From Halobacillus litoralis (GTDB lineage: Bacteria > Bacillota > Bacilli > Bacillales > Halobacillaceae), in contig NZ_WMFA01000004.1 in NCBI RefSeq assembly GCF_009856445.1, positions 185,240 to 249,239 on the forward strand: a DNA stretch of 64,000 bases, read 5' to 3'. The notes under the pieces were generated by a model. The model had not been told where the DNA came from. It saw only the letters and a program-made list of their open reading frames with translations, and did no database searches. Below are positions 16,147 to 25,354 of this stretch, piece after piece (the stretch's first letter is position 1; each line of letters opens with the position of its first letter). The position numbers and the translations under genes were made by a program.

Positions 16147-17046
16147 ATGAAAGGAAAAACATTCATCATCTCTCTGCTGATCATCGCCATCAGTTGGGGA
16201 GGAAATTTATGGTTCTACCATTCCAAGCAGCTGGAGGAACCAATATTTCTCGAACATTTTTACGATGGAGCCGGGATGTTCGAGCTCTATTACTTAACCA
16301 ATAGAGATGACCCGTCACATATCGTCCGTGTAGAGTTTAGTGACGGAACAACGTTACATGCGGAAGCGGATCAGTATGCTTTTCGGAATGAGAACCCTGC
16401 CTACGGGCCGGATGTCCGCAGCAAATCCACGCATTATCTGCTGAAAGCGACTAGGTTTGATGAGCAGAGAATGAGAGAATTGGGCGTCGATCATGAAGGA
16501 AAAGCCACGATCCATTTTAATGGTGGTGAAACAATCGTCGCAGATATTGGCATGGTTGAAGCCGGTGAGTTGAGGAAGGGGAATGGACTATTCACTCAAC
16601 AATCCAGTTCGAGTAGCAGTAACGGTCGTTCCTTCCGGTCATATTCAGTAAAAGAGGAGTTGGATATAGAATCTATATCCTCTCCGTTCCCTGAAGTCGA
16701 CGATGGTCTCAAGATGAAATTATACGCACCATCGATTGGTTCAACGGGTACGCCCGACGGGGGAGGGCCCCGCACATACAAAAAAGAGCTGGATGAGGAC
16801 TGGAGCGAAGTGGCAGGAATGCCTTTGGCAAAGATTGATTTTCCAATCAAAATGAAGTCCCAAGATCGAATCAGGCTGACGATGCAGGAAAAGAAAAATA
16901 ACCTTCGTTCATACTCCTATGAAATAGAAGTAACAGGTACAACAAAAAACGGTGTGCCTTTCACGCAGCCTTTCCTCGTCTCCAATGATCCTCAGTTTAC
17001 ACCAGAACAGATGGAACTCCTGATCGAAAGGAGGGGAAGAGAGTGA
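16147..17046 (+). CDS. Membrane-anchored extracytoplasmic protein, unknown
   Basis: The 299-aa protein has one N-terminal hydrophobic helix (about residues 5-22) without a clear cleavage site, so it is probably anchored with the rest outside. The remainder is rich in beta strands, Ser and charged residues, with a low-complexity SSSSSSNGRS segment near residue 155. I do not recognise it. It ends with a 4-nt overlap (GTGA) with the following membrane protein, so the pair is translationally coupled and probably works together. Confidence 0.7.
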   Translation: MKGKTFIISLLIIAISWGGNLWFYHSKQLEEPIFLEHFYDGAGMFELYYLTNRDDPSHIVRVEFSDGTTLHAEADQYAFRNENPAYGPDVRSKSTHYLLKATRFDEQRMRELGVDHEGKATIHFNGGETIVADIGMVEAGELRKGNGLFTQQSSSSSSNGRSFRSYSVKEELDIESISSPFPEVDDGLKMKLYAPSIGSTGTPDGGGPRTYKKELDEDWSEVAGMPLAKIDFPIKMKSQDRIRLTMQEKKNNLRSYSYEIEVTGTTKNGVPFTQPFLVSNDPQFTPEQMELLIERRGRE

Positions 17047-17609
17047 ATCCTTTTTATCGGATCTTCGGAGGTTTATTACTGGTCTTAATCGACATCCATC
17101 TCGGCCAAATTGAAATCTTGGCTGACTTTATCGGTTATCTCATGGTATTAAGTGCCTTGAATGGAATGGACGGCAACTTAAAAGGGATGAAGGGTGCGAG
17201 AACCACAGCCCTGGTCATCAGCATTCTTGCCATCCCGCTTGCTTTCATTGGTCAGCCTACAGGAACAACGATGGGTGTCAGTATCAGTACCGATCTTGTG
17301 ACGATTTACCACCAGTTCACGACTATCGTTCATCTGATCCTTGCCTACTTCCTGTTTTATGTTTTCATGGATTGGTCGAGAAAAGAAGGCAAGGAAGAGC
17401 TGAGAAAGAGAACCCACAAACTATTCCGGTTTTATCTAGGGGCGCATATCCTCTATTTTGTACTCATCCCCTTTTCGATCAATATTCCTGAGAACGTGAC
17501 GATTCCTTTGTTTATCTTAGGGCTGGGAGCGTTGCTCATCATGGAGATCGCTTTTCTGGTTTTGATAAGAACGTACCATAAAGAACATCAGAATATCGTC
17601 CCTATGTAA
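17043..17609 (+). CDS. Polytopic membrane protein, unknown
   Basis: The 188-aa protein starts at GTG 17043, overlapping the previous stop. It has about five membrane segments and a central cytoplasmic basic stretch (DWSRKEGKEELRKRTHKLF). I know no family for it. A strong bidirectional terminator follows, closing a two-gene operon with the anchored protein upstream. Confidence 0.75.
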   Translation: MNPFYRIFGGLLLVLIDIHLGQIEILADFIGYLMVLSALNGMDGNLKGMKGARTTALVISILAIPLAFIGQPTGTTMGVSISTDLVTIYHQFTTIVHLILAYFLFYVFMDWSRKEGKEELRKRTHKLFRFYLGAHILYFVLIPFSINIPENVTIPLFILGLGALLIMEIAFLVLIRTYHKEHQNIVPM

Positions 17610-17641
17610 AAAAAGGCGCCTCATTATGAGGCGCCTTTTTT
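17610..17641. terminator. Bidirectional intrinsic terminator
   Basis: AAAAAAGGCGCCTCA pairs with TGAGGCGCCTTTTTT, giving a perfect stem with a U-tail in both directions between convergent genes. Confidence 0.92.
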
Positions 17642-17951
17642 AGGCGGGCTGTTTTTCCAATTCCGGATCGGCTTCCGCTGCATCAATGAACAAAAAGATT
17701 GCTGTCAAAATGTGCATGACCATGCCGACGAAAGGAACCCAGCCGACGCAGGAGGTGACGATTCCGAGGATGCTTCCTCTCGTTTCCCGGCCTTTTTGCT
17801 GGGAAAGCACAAGGGTGATGATGTGAAGAATGAGCATGACGGCCAGGGGCGTCCACAATAATGTGATAACAAAAGATCCTCCGATCAAAGGGATACCTAA
17901 GAATGCTTCCAAAGAGGCGGTGACCCACATGAGAACACGTGCTGCTGACAT
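17640..17951 (-). CDS. Small membrane protein (103 aa)
   Basis: I start it at ATG 17951, which has GGAGGTG about 8 nt upstream; the longer open frame to 18068 has no ribosome site and overlaps the pullulanase promoter. The protein has three to four hydrophobic segments with Gly-rich turns (GIPLIGGSF, CVGWVPFVGMVMH) and an acidic C-terminus. Similar proteins are annotated only as hypothetical in Bacilli. Confidence 0.7.
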   Translation of the reverse strand: MSAARVLMWVTASLEAFLGIPLIGGSFVITLLWTPLAVMLILHIITLVLSQQKGRETRGSILGIVTSCVGWVPFVGMVMHILTAIFLFIDAAEADPELEKQPA

Positions 17952-18063
17952 ACAAACACCTCCCATATATCCTTTTTCAATGTATTCAAAGAACCCATGT
18001 TTAGAACTTGGGACTATAGAAACAGGACAAACGTTTCTTTTTGGATCATTTTCTGAATATTTA

Positions 18064-18091
18064 TTCACACTCAGGAAATCTATGGTATATT
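18064..18091 (+). promoter_or_regulatory. Putative sigma-A promoter of pullulanase gene
   Basis: TTCACA (18064-18069), 16 nt and TATATT (18086-18091), immediately upstream of a cre box. Confidence 0.6.
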
Positions 18092-18096
18092 GTTTG

Positions 18097-18110
18097 TGAA
18101 AGCGTTTGCA
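18097..18110 (+). promoter_or_regulatory. cre box (CcpA operator)
   Basis: TGAAAGCGTTTGCA matches the catabolite-responsive consensus TGWAARCGYTWNCW at every position. It lies at about +1 of the promoter, where CcpA binding represses in glucose, as expected for a starch-degrading enzyme. Confidence 0.85.
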
Positions 18111-18160
18111 CTAACGATCGCGTATCGCTCTCGGAAACTCATATAAGGAGGATGAATAAT

Positions 18161-20890
18161 TTGAGGATGAATAGACAATGGTGGAAAGTTGTCATCAGTG
18201 TTGTGCTCGTATTTTTGCTTGCGGTTCCGACTTCTTTTTCGCAGGTCACTTCGATGAAAACTTTTGCGGAAACTGATGAAACCGTTACCATTCATTACAA
18301 ACGATTAGATGGAAATTATGAAGGGTGGGGCCTGCACCTATGGAACCAGGACGGTTCCAATCCTGCGATTGAACAAGGGACAGACTGGTCGGACCCTGTG
18401 GAGTTTACCAATGAAACCGACTATGGAGTATCCGTGGAGATTCCGGTCATTGATATAACGAACGGATTGAACTTCATCGTACATAAGGGGGACATGAAAG
18501 ATACTCCGAACGACAGAAGTTTTCCAACAACGGGTGAAACGGAGTTCTGGCTAGTCCAAGGCAAGGAGGACGTTTATTTGGAAGAACCTGTGCTGACCAC
18601 TTACGTCGAGTCTGCGAAAATCAAGGATGATATGCTCATTTCAGCAAAAATGAGTCAGGTGATCGAAAGTGCAGATCATTCAGACTTTGTTCTGAAAGGC
18701 GCGGATGGAGAAGAGGTCATGATTGAGTCTGTAGAGGCAGATGGACAAGATGTCCAGCTGCACACATCAGAAGCCCTTGATCTCACTCAAACGTACACCA
18801 TCCAGTATGGAGAAGAAGTAACGAATGTGATCGTCGACTGGAAGCTGATGGATGAAAAGTTTGCTTATGATGGGGACGACCTTGGAGCGACGTTACATGA
18901 CAACGGTACCGCTGAACTGAAGCTTTGGTCACCGATTGCGACGAATGTCTCTGTCGTTCTTTATGATAAAGAAGATCAGTACGAAGTCGTGAACGAGGAC
19001 ATCCAGATGGAAAAAGGGCACGATGGCGTCTGGTCTGTGACGCTCGATGAATCCAATACGGGAATCAAAGATCTGAACAGCTACTATTATCAATACAAAA
19101 TCGAAGCTTATGGCGAAGAGAAGCTTGCTCTCGACCCATATGCGAAATCGATGGCGGCTTCGAACAATGAGGACAACGATGATGTCGGAAAAGCGGCGAT
19201 CGTCGATCCTTCTGACATCGGTCCGAAACTTGATTTTGCTAAAATCAAAGGCTATGAAAAACGCGAAGATGCGATTATCTGGGAAGCACACGTCCGTGAC
19301 TTCACATCTGACCCGAGCATCGAAGGGGAACTGAATTCCCAGTTCGGAACGTTCAATGCTTTTGTAGAAAAATTGGATTATGTAAAAGAGCTCGGTGTCA
19401 CCCACATACAGCTGCTTCCTGTCATGAAGTATTATTTCGGGGATGAGTTCGACAGCAGCACGCGTGAGCGTGAGTATTCCGCTTCAGGGAACAATTACAA
19501 CTGGGGCTATGATCCTCACAGCTATTTCGCTCTTTCCGGCATGTATTCGGAGCGTCCGGAGGATCCGGAAGAAAGAATCGAAGAGTTCAAGAATCTGATT
19601 GATGAAATCCACAAACGCAAGATGGGCGTCATTTTGGATGTCGTATACAACCACACGGCAAAAGTAAGCATCCTGGAAGACCTTGTCCCGAACTACTATC
19701 ATTTCATGGATGAGGAAGGGAATGCCAAAGTCGGTTACGGCGGAGGAAAAGTGGGAACGACGCACGAAATGTCCCGCAAGCTTATGGTCGACTCCATCGA
19801 ATATTGGGTCGATGAATTCAAAGTGGACGGGTTCCGCTTCGACCTGATGGGTGATTTGGATGCCGAAAGTGTTCAGGCGGCCTACGACGCAGCGGAAGCC
19901 TTGAATCCTAACATCCTGATGCTTGGAGAAGGCTGGAGAACGTATGCCGGCGATAACGATGGCGAAGGTGTTCAACCGGCCGACCAGGATTGGATGGATG
20001 AAACAGATGGAGTCGCTGTGTTCTCTGATGAAATCAGGAATGAACTGAAGTCCGGTTTCGGCAGTGAAGGCGAACCGCGTTTCATCACAGATGGCGCTCG
20101 TAATATCGATACCATTTTTAACAACATCAAAGGTCAGCCTGGAAATGTGATGGAAGATGATCCAGGCGATATCGTGCAGTACATCGCAGCCCACGACAAT
20201 CTGACGCTTCATGATGTCATTGCCCAGTCGATTAAAAAGGACCCAGCGGAGCATGAAGAAGAAATCCAGAAACGGATCCGCCTTGGTAATTCTATGATTC
20301 TTACAAGTCAGGGCATCTCTTTCCTTCATGCCGGTCAGGAATATGGCCGCACGAAGCAGTGGAAAGCCGATGGTGTTCCTGAAGACAAGTGGACCTACAT
20401 GGAAGATGAAAACGGGAATCCGTTCGAGGATCCTTACTTCATCCATGATTCCTATGATTCTACCGATGTGATCAACCAGTTCGACTGGCAGGCGGTGTCC
20501 GAGCCAAGCATCCAGCAGGAAACGATGGAATATACGAAAGGTCTGATCGAACTGAGACGCTGGACAGATGCTTTCCGCCTCGGTTCTGAGGAAGCGGTCG
20601 AAGAAAACGTAACCCTTTTGGATGCACCTGAAATTCAGGAGACGGACTTGATGCTCGCCTTTAAAGCTGTCGATCCTGGCAAGAAAGCAAAAGGAAGCTA
20701 TTACGTATTCATCAACGCCGATGACGAAGAGCGTACGTTGACGCTTAGTGAGAACTTGAAGAAAGGAAAAGTACTCGTCGACAATGACGAAGCCGGACGT
20801 AAAAAAGTGAAAGATCCGTCCGGTTTCAAGCTCAGTAAAGATGGCATTACCATCGATCCATTGACGACGGTTGTGATTCATACGAAATAA
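18161..20890 (+). CDS. pulA: Secreted type I pullulanase
   Basis: The 909-aa protein hydrolyses alpha-1,6 bonds in pullulan and branched starch outside the cell. I start it at TTG 18161, 9 nt after AGGAGG. A signal peptide of about 35 residues follows (WWKVVISVVLVFLLAVPTSF). The domains in order are an N-terminal CBM41-like starch-binding module (about residues 45-145), a linker domain, a CBM48 module (about 240-350) and the GH13_14 catalytic barrel. It carries the type I pullulanase hallmark YNWGYDP. Asp561 (GFRFDLMGD) is the nucleophile, Glu590 (LGEGW) the acid/base and Asp679 (AHDN) the third carboxylate. The protein is strongly acidic, as in halophile exoenzymes. A cre box indicates catabolite repression. 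Confidence 0.95.
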   Translation: MRMNRQWWKVVISVVLVFLLAVPTSFSQVTSMKTFAETDETVTIHYKRLDGNYEGWGLHLWNQDGSNPAIEQGTDWSDPVEFTNETDYGVSVEIPVIDITNGLNFIVHKGDMKDTPNDRSFPTTGETEFWLVQGKEDVYLEEPVLTTYVESAKIKDDMLISAKMSQVIESADHSDFVLKGADGEEVMIESVEADGQDVQLHTSEALDLTQTYTIQYGEEVTNVIVDWKLMDEKFAYDGDDLGATLHDNGTAELKLWSPIATNVSVVLYDKEDQYEVVNEDIQMEKGHDGVWSVTLDESNTGIKDLNSYYYQYKIEAYGEEKLALDPYAKSMAASNNEDNDDVGKAAIVDPSDIGPKLDFAKIKGYEKREDAIIWEAHVRDFTSDPSIEGELNSQFGTFNAFVEKLDYVKELGVTHIQLLPVMKYYFGDEFDSSTREREYSASGNNYNWGYDPHSYFALSGMYSERPEDPEERIEEFKNLIDEIHKRKMGVILDVVYNHTAKVSILEDLVPNYYHFMDEEGNAKVGYGGGKVGTTHEMSRKLMVDSIEYWVDEFKVDGFRFDLMGDLDAESVQAAYDAAEALNPNILMLGEGWRTYAGDNDGEGVQPADQDWMDETDGVAVFSDEIRNELKSGFGSEGEPRFITDGARNIDTIFNNIKGQPGNVMEDDPGDIVQYIAAHDNLTLHDVIAQSIKKDPAEHEEEIQKRIRLGNSMILTSQGISFLHAGQEYGRTKQWKADGVPEDKWTYMEDENGNPFEDPYFIHDSYDSTDVINQFDWQAVSEPSIQQETMEYTKGLIELRRWTDAFRLGSEEAVEENVTLLDAPEIQETDLMLAFKAVDPGKKAKGSYYVFINADDEERTLTLSENLKKGKVLVDNDEAGRKKVKDPSGFKLSKDGITIDPLTTVVIHTK

Positions 20891-20893
20891 AAA

Positions 20894-20926
20894 GAAACCA
20901 GCTTCCTCTTGGGGAGCTGGTTTTTT
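20894..20926 (+). terminator. Intrinsic terminator of pullulanase gene
   Basis: AACCAGCTTCC and GGGGAGCTGGTT form a stem followed by TTTTTT. Confidence 0.88.
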
Positions 20927-20934
20927 GATATGGC

Positions 20935-21060
20935 AAAGTGACTTTATGGAGCGCTAAAGTGCCCAAACGCACGACCAAAGTGACTTAACGGGAAGTCAAA
21001 GTGCCCTAACGCACCACGAAAGCGCCCTAACGCCAGCCTAAAGTGACTTAACGATCAAGA
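20935..21060. repeat. Degenerate tandem array, 6 units of exactly 21 nt
   Basis: Units start with AAAGTG (once AAAGCG) at 20935, 20956, 20977, 20998, 21019 and 21040. A typical unit reads AAAGTGCCCTAACGCACGAC; the alternatives ACTTAACG and CCCTAACG follow the constant start. It lies between the 3' ends of two convergent genes and overlaps the last codons of the EamA gene. It contains stop codons on the plus strand. Confidence 0.9.
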
Positions 21061-21963
21061 AGCGGACTTTTCCCTGTACCGAGCCGGCTTCTTTTTCGAC
21101 TCATTCACTATGATGACTGATAAAAGGACGAGCGCGACGCCGGCATATTGGTAGACCGTCATCACTTCCGCATAAACGAAGTACCCGACAAGGGTCGCGA
21201 CGACTGGTTCGATGGTGGCGACGATGGAGGCGCGGCTCGATTCCACATGCTGTAGCCCTTTCGTGTAAAGAAGAAAGGGCATAACCGTCGAGATGAGTCC
21301 AAGTCCTAAAATCAACAGCCAGACCCGCCCATCAGTAAGGACATCTGCATCGTTCCATAGACGGCTGAAAGGAACAACAGCGATCGTTGCAAAGACGAAC
21401 GTGTAAAAGGTCACCGTCAAGGAAGGGTACTTTTTCAAAATGACCTTGCCAAAGATGCTGTAAAGCGCGTAAAACAAGCCGGAACCCAGTCCGAAAAGGA
21501 AGCCGGCGAGGGACAAGGAAGCTTCCAATTCCGGAAGCAACCCGATGACGAATGTACAACCGATAAACGTGGTGACAAGAGCCATCAGTTTTCTTCCTGT
21601 CCACGTTTCTTTGAAGAACATCCTCGAGAAGATGGTCACGAAAACAGGCGCTGTATAGAGGAGCACGAAAGCGATCGACATCGAAGTGGCTTCGATCGCG
21701 CTGAACAGACACCAGTTGAACAGGGCGATGCTGATGACCCCTGTGCCGAAGAAGTAGCTTGTATCCGCGGGCTTTATTTTCAAAAGTGCTGTATTGGAAA
21801 CGAGGATATAACTGAATAGCATCACCATCGCAGAGGTCACTCGGAGAGCGACGACCTGGATGGGGGAGAGGCCATACTCGTACAATTCGTTCACAAACAG
21901 GCCGATGATCCCCCATAGGGATGCGCCGAGAAATATGAGGATAAACGCGCGGTTTCTCGTCAC
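21055..21963 (-). CDS. EamA/DMT-family transporter
   Basis: The 302-aa protein has ten predicted membrane helices in two EamA repeats, the second including LQHVESSRASIVATIEPVVA, a conserved loop of the family. Members export metabolites or amino acids, but this substrate is unknown. The start is GTG 21963, 8 nt after GAAGGAGGG; the longer open frame upstream lacks a ribosome site. A promoter TTCAAA-N17-TATAAT with the -10 at 22002-21997 lies upstream on the minus strand. The 3' end runs into the 21-nt repeat array. Confidence 0.88.
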   Translation of the reverse strand: MTRNRAFILIFLGASLWGIIGLFVNELYEYGLSPIQVVALRVTSAMVMLFSYILVSNTALLKIKPADTSYFFGTGVISIALFNWCLFSAIEATSMSIAFVLLYTAPVFVTIFSRMFFKETWTGRKLMALVTTFIGCTFVIGLLPELEASLSLAGFLFGLGSGLFYALYSIFGKVILKKYPSLTVTFYTFVFATIAVVPFSRLWNDADVLTDGRVWLLILGLGLISTVMPFLLYTKGLQHVESSRASIVATIEPVVATLVGYFVYAEVMTVYQYAGVALVLLSVIIVNESKKKPARYREKSAS

Positions 21964-22101
21964 CTGGATCCCTCCTTCTTCCATGAATGTCCGTCTATTA
22001 TACAAAAATTTAGAAAGGTTTGAATATAGCTGTTGCAAAAAAATAGAAATTCTTGTTTGATAGAGGATAAGGATGAAATCGAAACACAAGGGGATGGAAC
22101 A

Positions 22102-22674
22102 ATGAATCCAGTTATGAGAGATATTAAAACACACATCGAAACCGAACGGCTGATTCTGAAAATGCCGGAGCCAGGAGATGGAACAGCAGTCAATGCGGCG
22201 ATCCAGAGATCTGTGAATGAACTGAAACCATGGCTCGGATTCGTCCAGGAGACGCCGACCGTCGAAGATACGGAATCAAACGCAAGAGAAGCGCACGCGA
22301 AGTTTTTGCTGCGACAGAACCTGAGGTATCTCGTTTTTCTAAAAGAGGATCGCACCTTCGTCGGTTCGACAGGTTTTCATCGAATGGACTGGGATGTCCC
22401 GAAGTTTGAACTAGGCTACTGGATGGATACCGCTCATAGTGGAAAAGGATACATGCGGGAAGCAGTGGAAGCTTTGACGGGATATGCGTTGAATGGTCTA
22501 GGCGGGGCACGGGTGGAAATCCGCTGTGAGTCGGAAAACAAAAGAAGCCGTGCCATCCCGGAGTCGCTCGGGTTTGAACTGGAAGGAACCCTTCGCAACG
22601 ACGATCTCTCTGTCGATGGAAAACGTTTAACCGATACGTGTATCTATGCCAAAGTCCGTGAAAAAGGGGAGTGA
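22102..22674 (+). CDS. GNAT acetyltransferase, RimJ/RimL-like
   Basis: The 190-aa protein begins with the TERLILKMPEPGDGTAV pattern of RimJ/RimL/SpeG-like enzymes. The acetyl-CoA-binding segment is GYWMDTAHSGKGYMREAV, followed by RVEIRCESENKRSRAIPESL and the final GFELEGTLRND. Such enzymes acetylate N-terminal or side-chain amines of proteins or small molecules. I chose ATG 22102, which has AAGGGGATGG upstream. It ends 4 nt before the FAD oxidoreductase gene, so the two are probably one operon. Confidence 0.85.
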   Translation: MNPVMRDIKTHIETERLILKMPEPGDGTAVNAAIQRSVNELKPWLGFVQETPTVEDTESNAREAHAKFLLRQNLRYLVFLKEDRTFVGSTGFHRMDWDVPKFELGYWMDTAHSGKGYMREAVEALTGYALNGLGGARVEIRCESENKRSRAIPESLGFELEGTLRNDDLSVDGKRLTDTCIYAKVREKGE

Positions 22675-22678
22675 TCCC

Positions 22679-24010
22679 GTGTATGACATCACGATCATTG
22701 GTGCCGGCGTCAGCGGGGTATTCCTTGCTCACACGTTAGCTGAGGAACATCCGGATGTGAACATCCATGTGATCGATAAAGGAAAACCTCTGGTTGAACG
22801 AACGTGTGGATTGCAGCAGGAGAGCTGTATCTGTGATGGCTCTTGCGACCGCTACATAGGATTTGCCGGGTTGGGAAAATCGGAAGGGAAATTCAATTAT
22901 ACGAACGACTTTGGAGGACAACTGGGAAAGAAGATCGGGGAAGAGGCAACGCTCTCGCTCATGGAAGAAGTCGATGAGCTTTTATGTTCTTATGGTGGCG
23001 ACCTTGTGGAAAAATACAGTACGAAAAATGAGAAACTCTCCGAAAAAGCCGCCCAGCACTCTTTACGGGTTTTCTCAACAGAAGTCCGCCACCTGGGAAC
23101 GCAGCTCGCCCGAGGGGTTTTTCAAAGCATGTATGAGGTCATGGCTGAACGGATGACATTTACCTTCGAAGCGGATGTGACGGCGGTCACAAAAGAAAGC
23201 GGTCGATTTTCGATCGATACCAACCACGGGCGGTTCCAAAGCAGGAAAGTAGTGTTCGCCACAGGCATGAGCGGGGGAGAATGGCTGAAATTCATGACTC
23301 AGGATTTAGGGCTGAGAGCGGGCGAGACGCGGTTGGATCTCGGGATCCGGGTGGAGATGCGTGGCAATCAGCTTGATGCCATCCTTCAGGAAACGTTTGA
23401 AACGAAACTGCATTACATAAACGAACGCTTTTCAGCGACCACTTACTGCATGAATCCACGCGGGAGGATCATACGCAAGTATCAGCATGGTCTGGTGATG
23501 GCAGATGGTCAGAACCAGAACGAGGAGGAACCGAGTCAGAATTTGAATTTCACTCTTTTCGTTCCACGGTATTTTAAAAATCAAGACGAAGCCATGGCAG
23601 AAGCTCATCGTGTCATTGGTGGTATCAATCAAGGGCAGGGCAGGATTGTAGCACAGAAATTAGAGGATCTATTGGCAGGAAAACCGTCGATCCATCTTGA
23701 ATCAGCGGTGATCCACCCTTCTTTGGAAGCAGAAGCAGGAGATCTCCAAAAAGAAGTTCCGCCTCTTTATATCGAAGCGCTTCTTGAGTTTTTCGAGGCA
23801 TTGGAAGGGCTGCTGGGAGAGAAAATCGATTGTGACACCATCCTATATGGAATGGACAGCAAATTCTATGAAGCGAAGATCTTTACAGATGAGCATTTTG
23901 AAACGGAGCTGCAAGGTTTGTATTTGATCGGAGACTCCTCCGGGGAGACGCACTCCTTATCACAGGCGGCAGCGAGTGGCATTTACTTAGCTCGTTGTAT
24001 GAAAGCTTAG
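22679..24010 (+). CDS. FAD-dependent dehydrogenase (COG2509-like)
   Basis: The 443-aa protein begins at GTG 22679 (AGGGGAG 7 nt upstream). Its N-terminus is a Rossmann dinucleotide-binding motif, ITIIGAGVSGVFLAHTL, and its C-terminus the second FAD motif, LIGDSSGETHSLSQAAASG. A CxxxxxxCxCDGxCD-like cluster (CGLQQESCICDGSCDRY, about residues 43-60) is typical of this family. The GFAGLGKSEGKFNYTNDFGG region also fits. The physiological substrate of these flavoproteins is not established. It probably forms an operon with the upstream GNAT. Confidence 0.85.
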   Translation: MYDITIIGAGVSGVFLAHTLAEEHPDVNIHVIDKGKPLVERTCGLQQESCICDGSCDRYIGFAGLGKSEGKFNYTNDFGGQLGKKIGEEATLSLMEEVDELLCSYGGDLVEKYSTKNEKLSEKAAQHSLRVFSTEVRHLGTQLARGVFQSMYEVMAERMTFTFEADVTAVTKESGRFSIDTNHGRFQSRKVVFATGMSGGEWLKFMTQDLGLRAGETRLDLGIRVEMRGNQLDAILQETFETKLHYINERFSATTYCMNPRGRIIRKYQHGLVMADGQNQNEEEPSQNLNFTLFVPRYFKNQDEAMAEAHRVIGGINQGQGRIVAQKLEDLLAGKPSIHLESAVIHPSLEAEAGDLQKEVPPLYIEALLEFFEALEGLLGEKIDCDTILYGMDSKFYEAKIFTDEHFETELQGLYLIGDSSGETHSLSQAAASGIYLARCMKA

Positions 24011-24038
24011 CCTTTTACAAGGAGGCTAAGCTTTTTTC
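24004..24038. terminator. Bidirectional hairpin terminator
   Basis: AGCTTAGCC pairs with GGCTAAGCT and runs into TTTTTT. It overlaps the FAD gene's stop and abuts the dehydrogenase pseudogene's stop. Confidence 0.8.
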
Positions 24039-25085
24039 TACGGTTAGGATCGCTTCTTTCACTTGGTCTTGCGTTTGAATTCCCATCAGGTGTATCGATT
24101 CGCTGGGACGAGTGGAATAGTAGGAAATGGTTTCTATATCCTCCAGGGAATCTGCATCCAGCTCTTTGAGGGTGAGAGGGAGCCGCATGGATTTGTAAAA
24201 GGGAATCAGCTGCTCGATTTGATCGGTTTTCCCTTCAAGAGTCAGCTGGACAAGGATGCCGTAGGCTACTTTTTCTCCATGTAAAAACTTATGTGTTCCG
24301 GGCACTTTCGTCAGGCCGTTGTGGATGGAGTGCGCGCCGGATATACGACCGTAACCATCTCCAAAGCCCCCGACCATCCCTCCAGCCATGATGATCGTTT
24401 CAGTGACTCGTGTAAATGAGGACGTGCATTGAGCGTTTTCATTGGCTACTACAGCGTCTTTTCCTTCCTAGAATAGAACGTCTCTGCACAATTTTGCTGC
24501 GTGGAGAGCCATTTCCAAGGGGAGAGGCTTTTCTTTCATATGGCTCGTCAGGACATCGGCCTCATACCATTTGGCGATTGTATCTCCAATCCCTGCACGG
24601 AGATATTCTACAGGTGAGTTAGCGAGCATATCCGGATCGACGATGACCATGTATGTACTTCTTTTGTAAATGATATATTCAAGGAAATTCCCATCTTCAT
24701 CGTAAAAAACGCTCAAAGGCGTCCATGCGGCACAGTTGGATACCAGGGTGGGAATCAGGATCACAGGCAGGTCCAGGTGAGCCCCGCATGCTTTCGCAAG
24801 GTCGAGGATTTTCCCTCCACCAACACCGATCAGGACATCTGTGGTTGTGATTTTCTCCGCGATCCTTTCCACTTCTTTATGTGTGCATTCCCCTTCATAG
24901 AGGATGGTTTCGACAGCAAATGGAAATGCAGGGATGTAAGGCTTGGCCATCTCCCACGAATCGCTCCCATGGATAATGGTCCCATGCGTGAACGTTTCAT
25001 CCTTCACGAGGTCAGGTACTTTTTTCAAAAGGCCGGGTTCACACCGGTAATAAGTCGGCGCTCCTTGTACTTGGATTGTTTCCAT
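24015..25085 (-). pseudogene. Iron-containing alcohol/glycerol-1-phosphate dehydrogenase family gene interrupted by an in-frame TAG
   Basis: Two open segments (25085-24468 and 24389-24015) lie in the same frame. Reading across, codon 206 is TAG at 24470-24468, and the sequence continues without further stops as EGKDAVVANENAQCTSSFTR up to AGGMVGGFGDGYGR. So the lesion is one nonsense codon, not a frameshift. The joined 356-codon protein is full length for the family, with the NAD-binding GVGGGKILDLAK, a metal Asp in GIGDTIAKWYE, and metal His residues in GAHSIHNGL and FLHGEKVAYG. Such enzymes reduce or oxidise polyols such as glycerol or dihydroxyacetone phosphate. The first segment alone lacks the metal-binding C-terminal domain and should be inactive. 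Readthrough or a sequencing error are alternatives. Confidence 0.85.
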
Positions 25086-25182
25086 TCAAAATTCCTCCCT
25101 CTAAGATATGACCATTATTATCCATACCTGAAAATGTCATGTCAACGGAGAAAAATTATAATTGAAAAAATTGAGAAAATTA

Positions 25183-25211
25183 TTTACAAAACCTATCACT
25201 TGCGTTAAAGT
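25183..25211 (+). promoter_or_regulatory. Sigma-A promoter of the met operon
   Basis: TTTACA (25183-25188), 17-nt spacer and TAAAGT (25206-25211), about 20 nt before the riboswitch. Confidence 0.65.
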
Positions 25212-25230
25212 GTTAAAACATAAACGAAAT

Positions 25231-25335
25231 TCTTATCAAGAGTGATTGAGGGAAAAGGCCCGTAGAGATCACAGCAACCTTCCATTTGGAGTGGTGCTAA
25301 TTCCTGCAGAATATTTTTATTCTGGGAGATAAGAG
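25231..25335 (+). promoter_or_regulatory. SAM-I (S-box) riboswitch upstream of metNIQ
   Basis: The aptamer has P1 arms CTTATC (25232-25237) and GATAAG (25328-25333) and the conserved S-box blocks ATCAAGAG, GAGGGA, GGCCC, AGCAACC and GGTGCTAATTCC in order. S-adenosylmethionine binding stabilises P1, frees the terminator downstream and shuts off transcription. It therefore switches on methionine import when SAM is low. Confidence 0.95.
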
Positions 25336-25354
25336 TTTAGCAGTCTTTCATGCG

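Noticed and set aside
19484..20881. 465-codon open frame on the minus strand inside the pullulanase gene
   Set aside because: It is a mirror of a strongly biased coding sequence; no ribosome site, no recognisable domains.
24390..24470. Frameshift in the dehydrogenase gene
   Set aside because: Both segments are in the same frame (696 nt apart, divisible by three) and only a TAG separates them.
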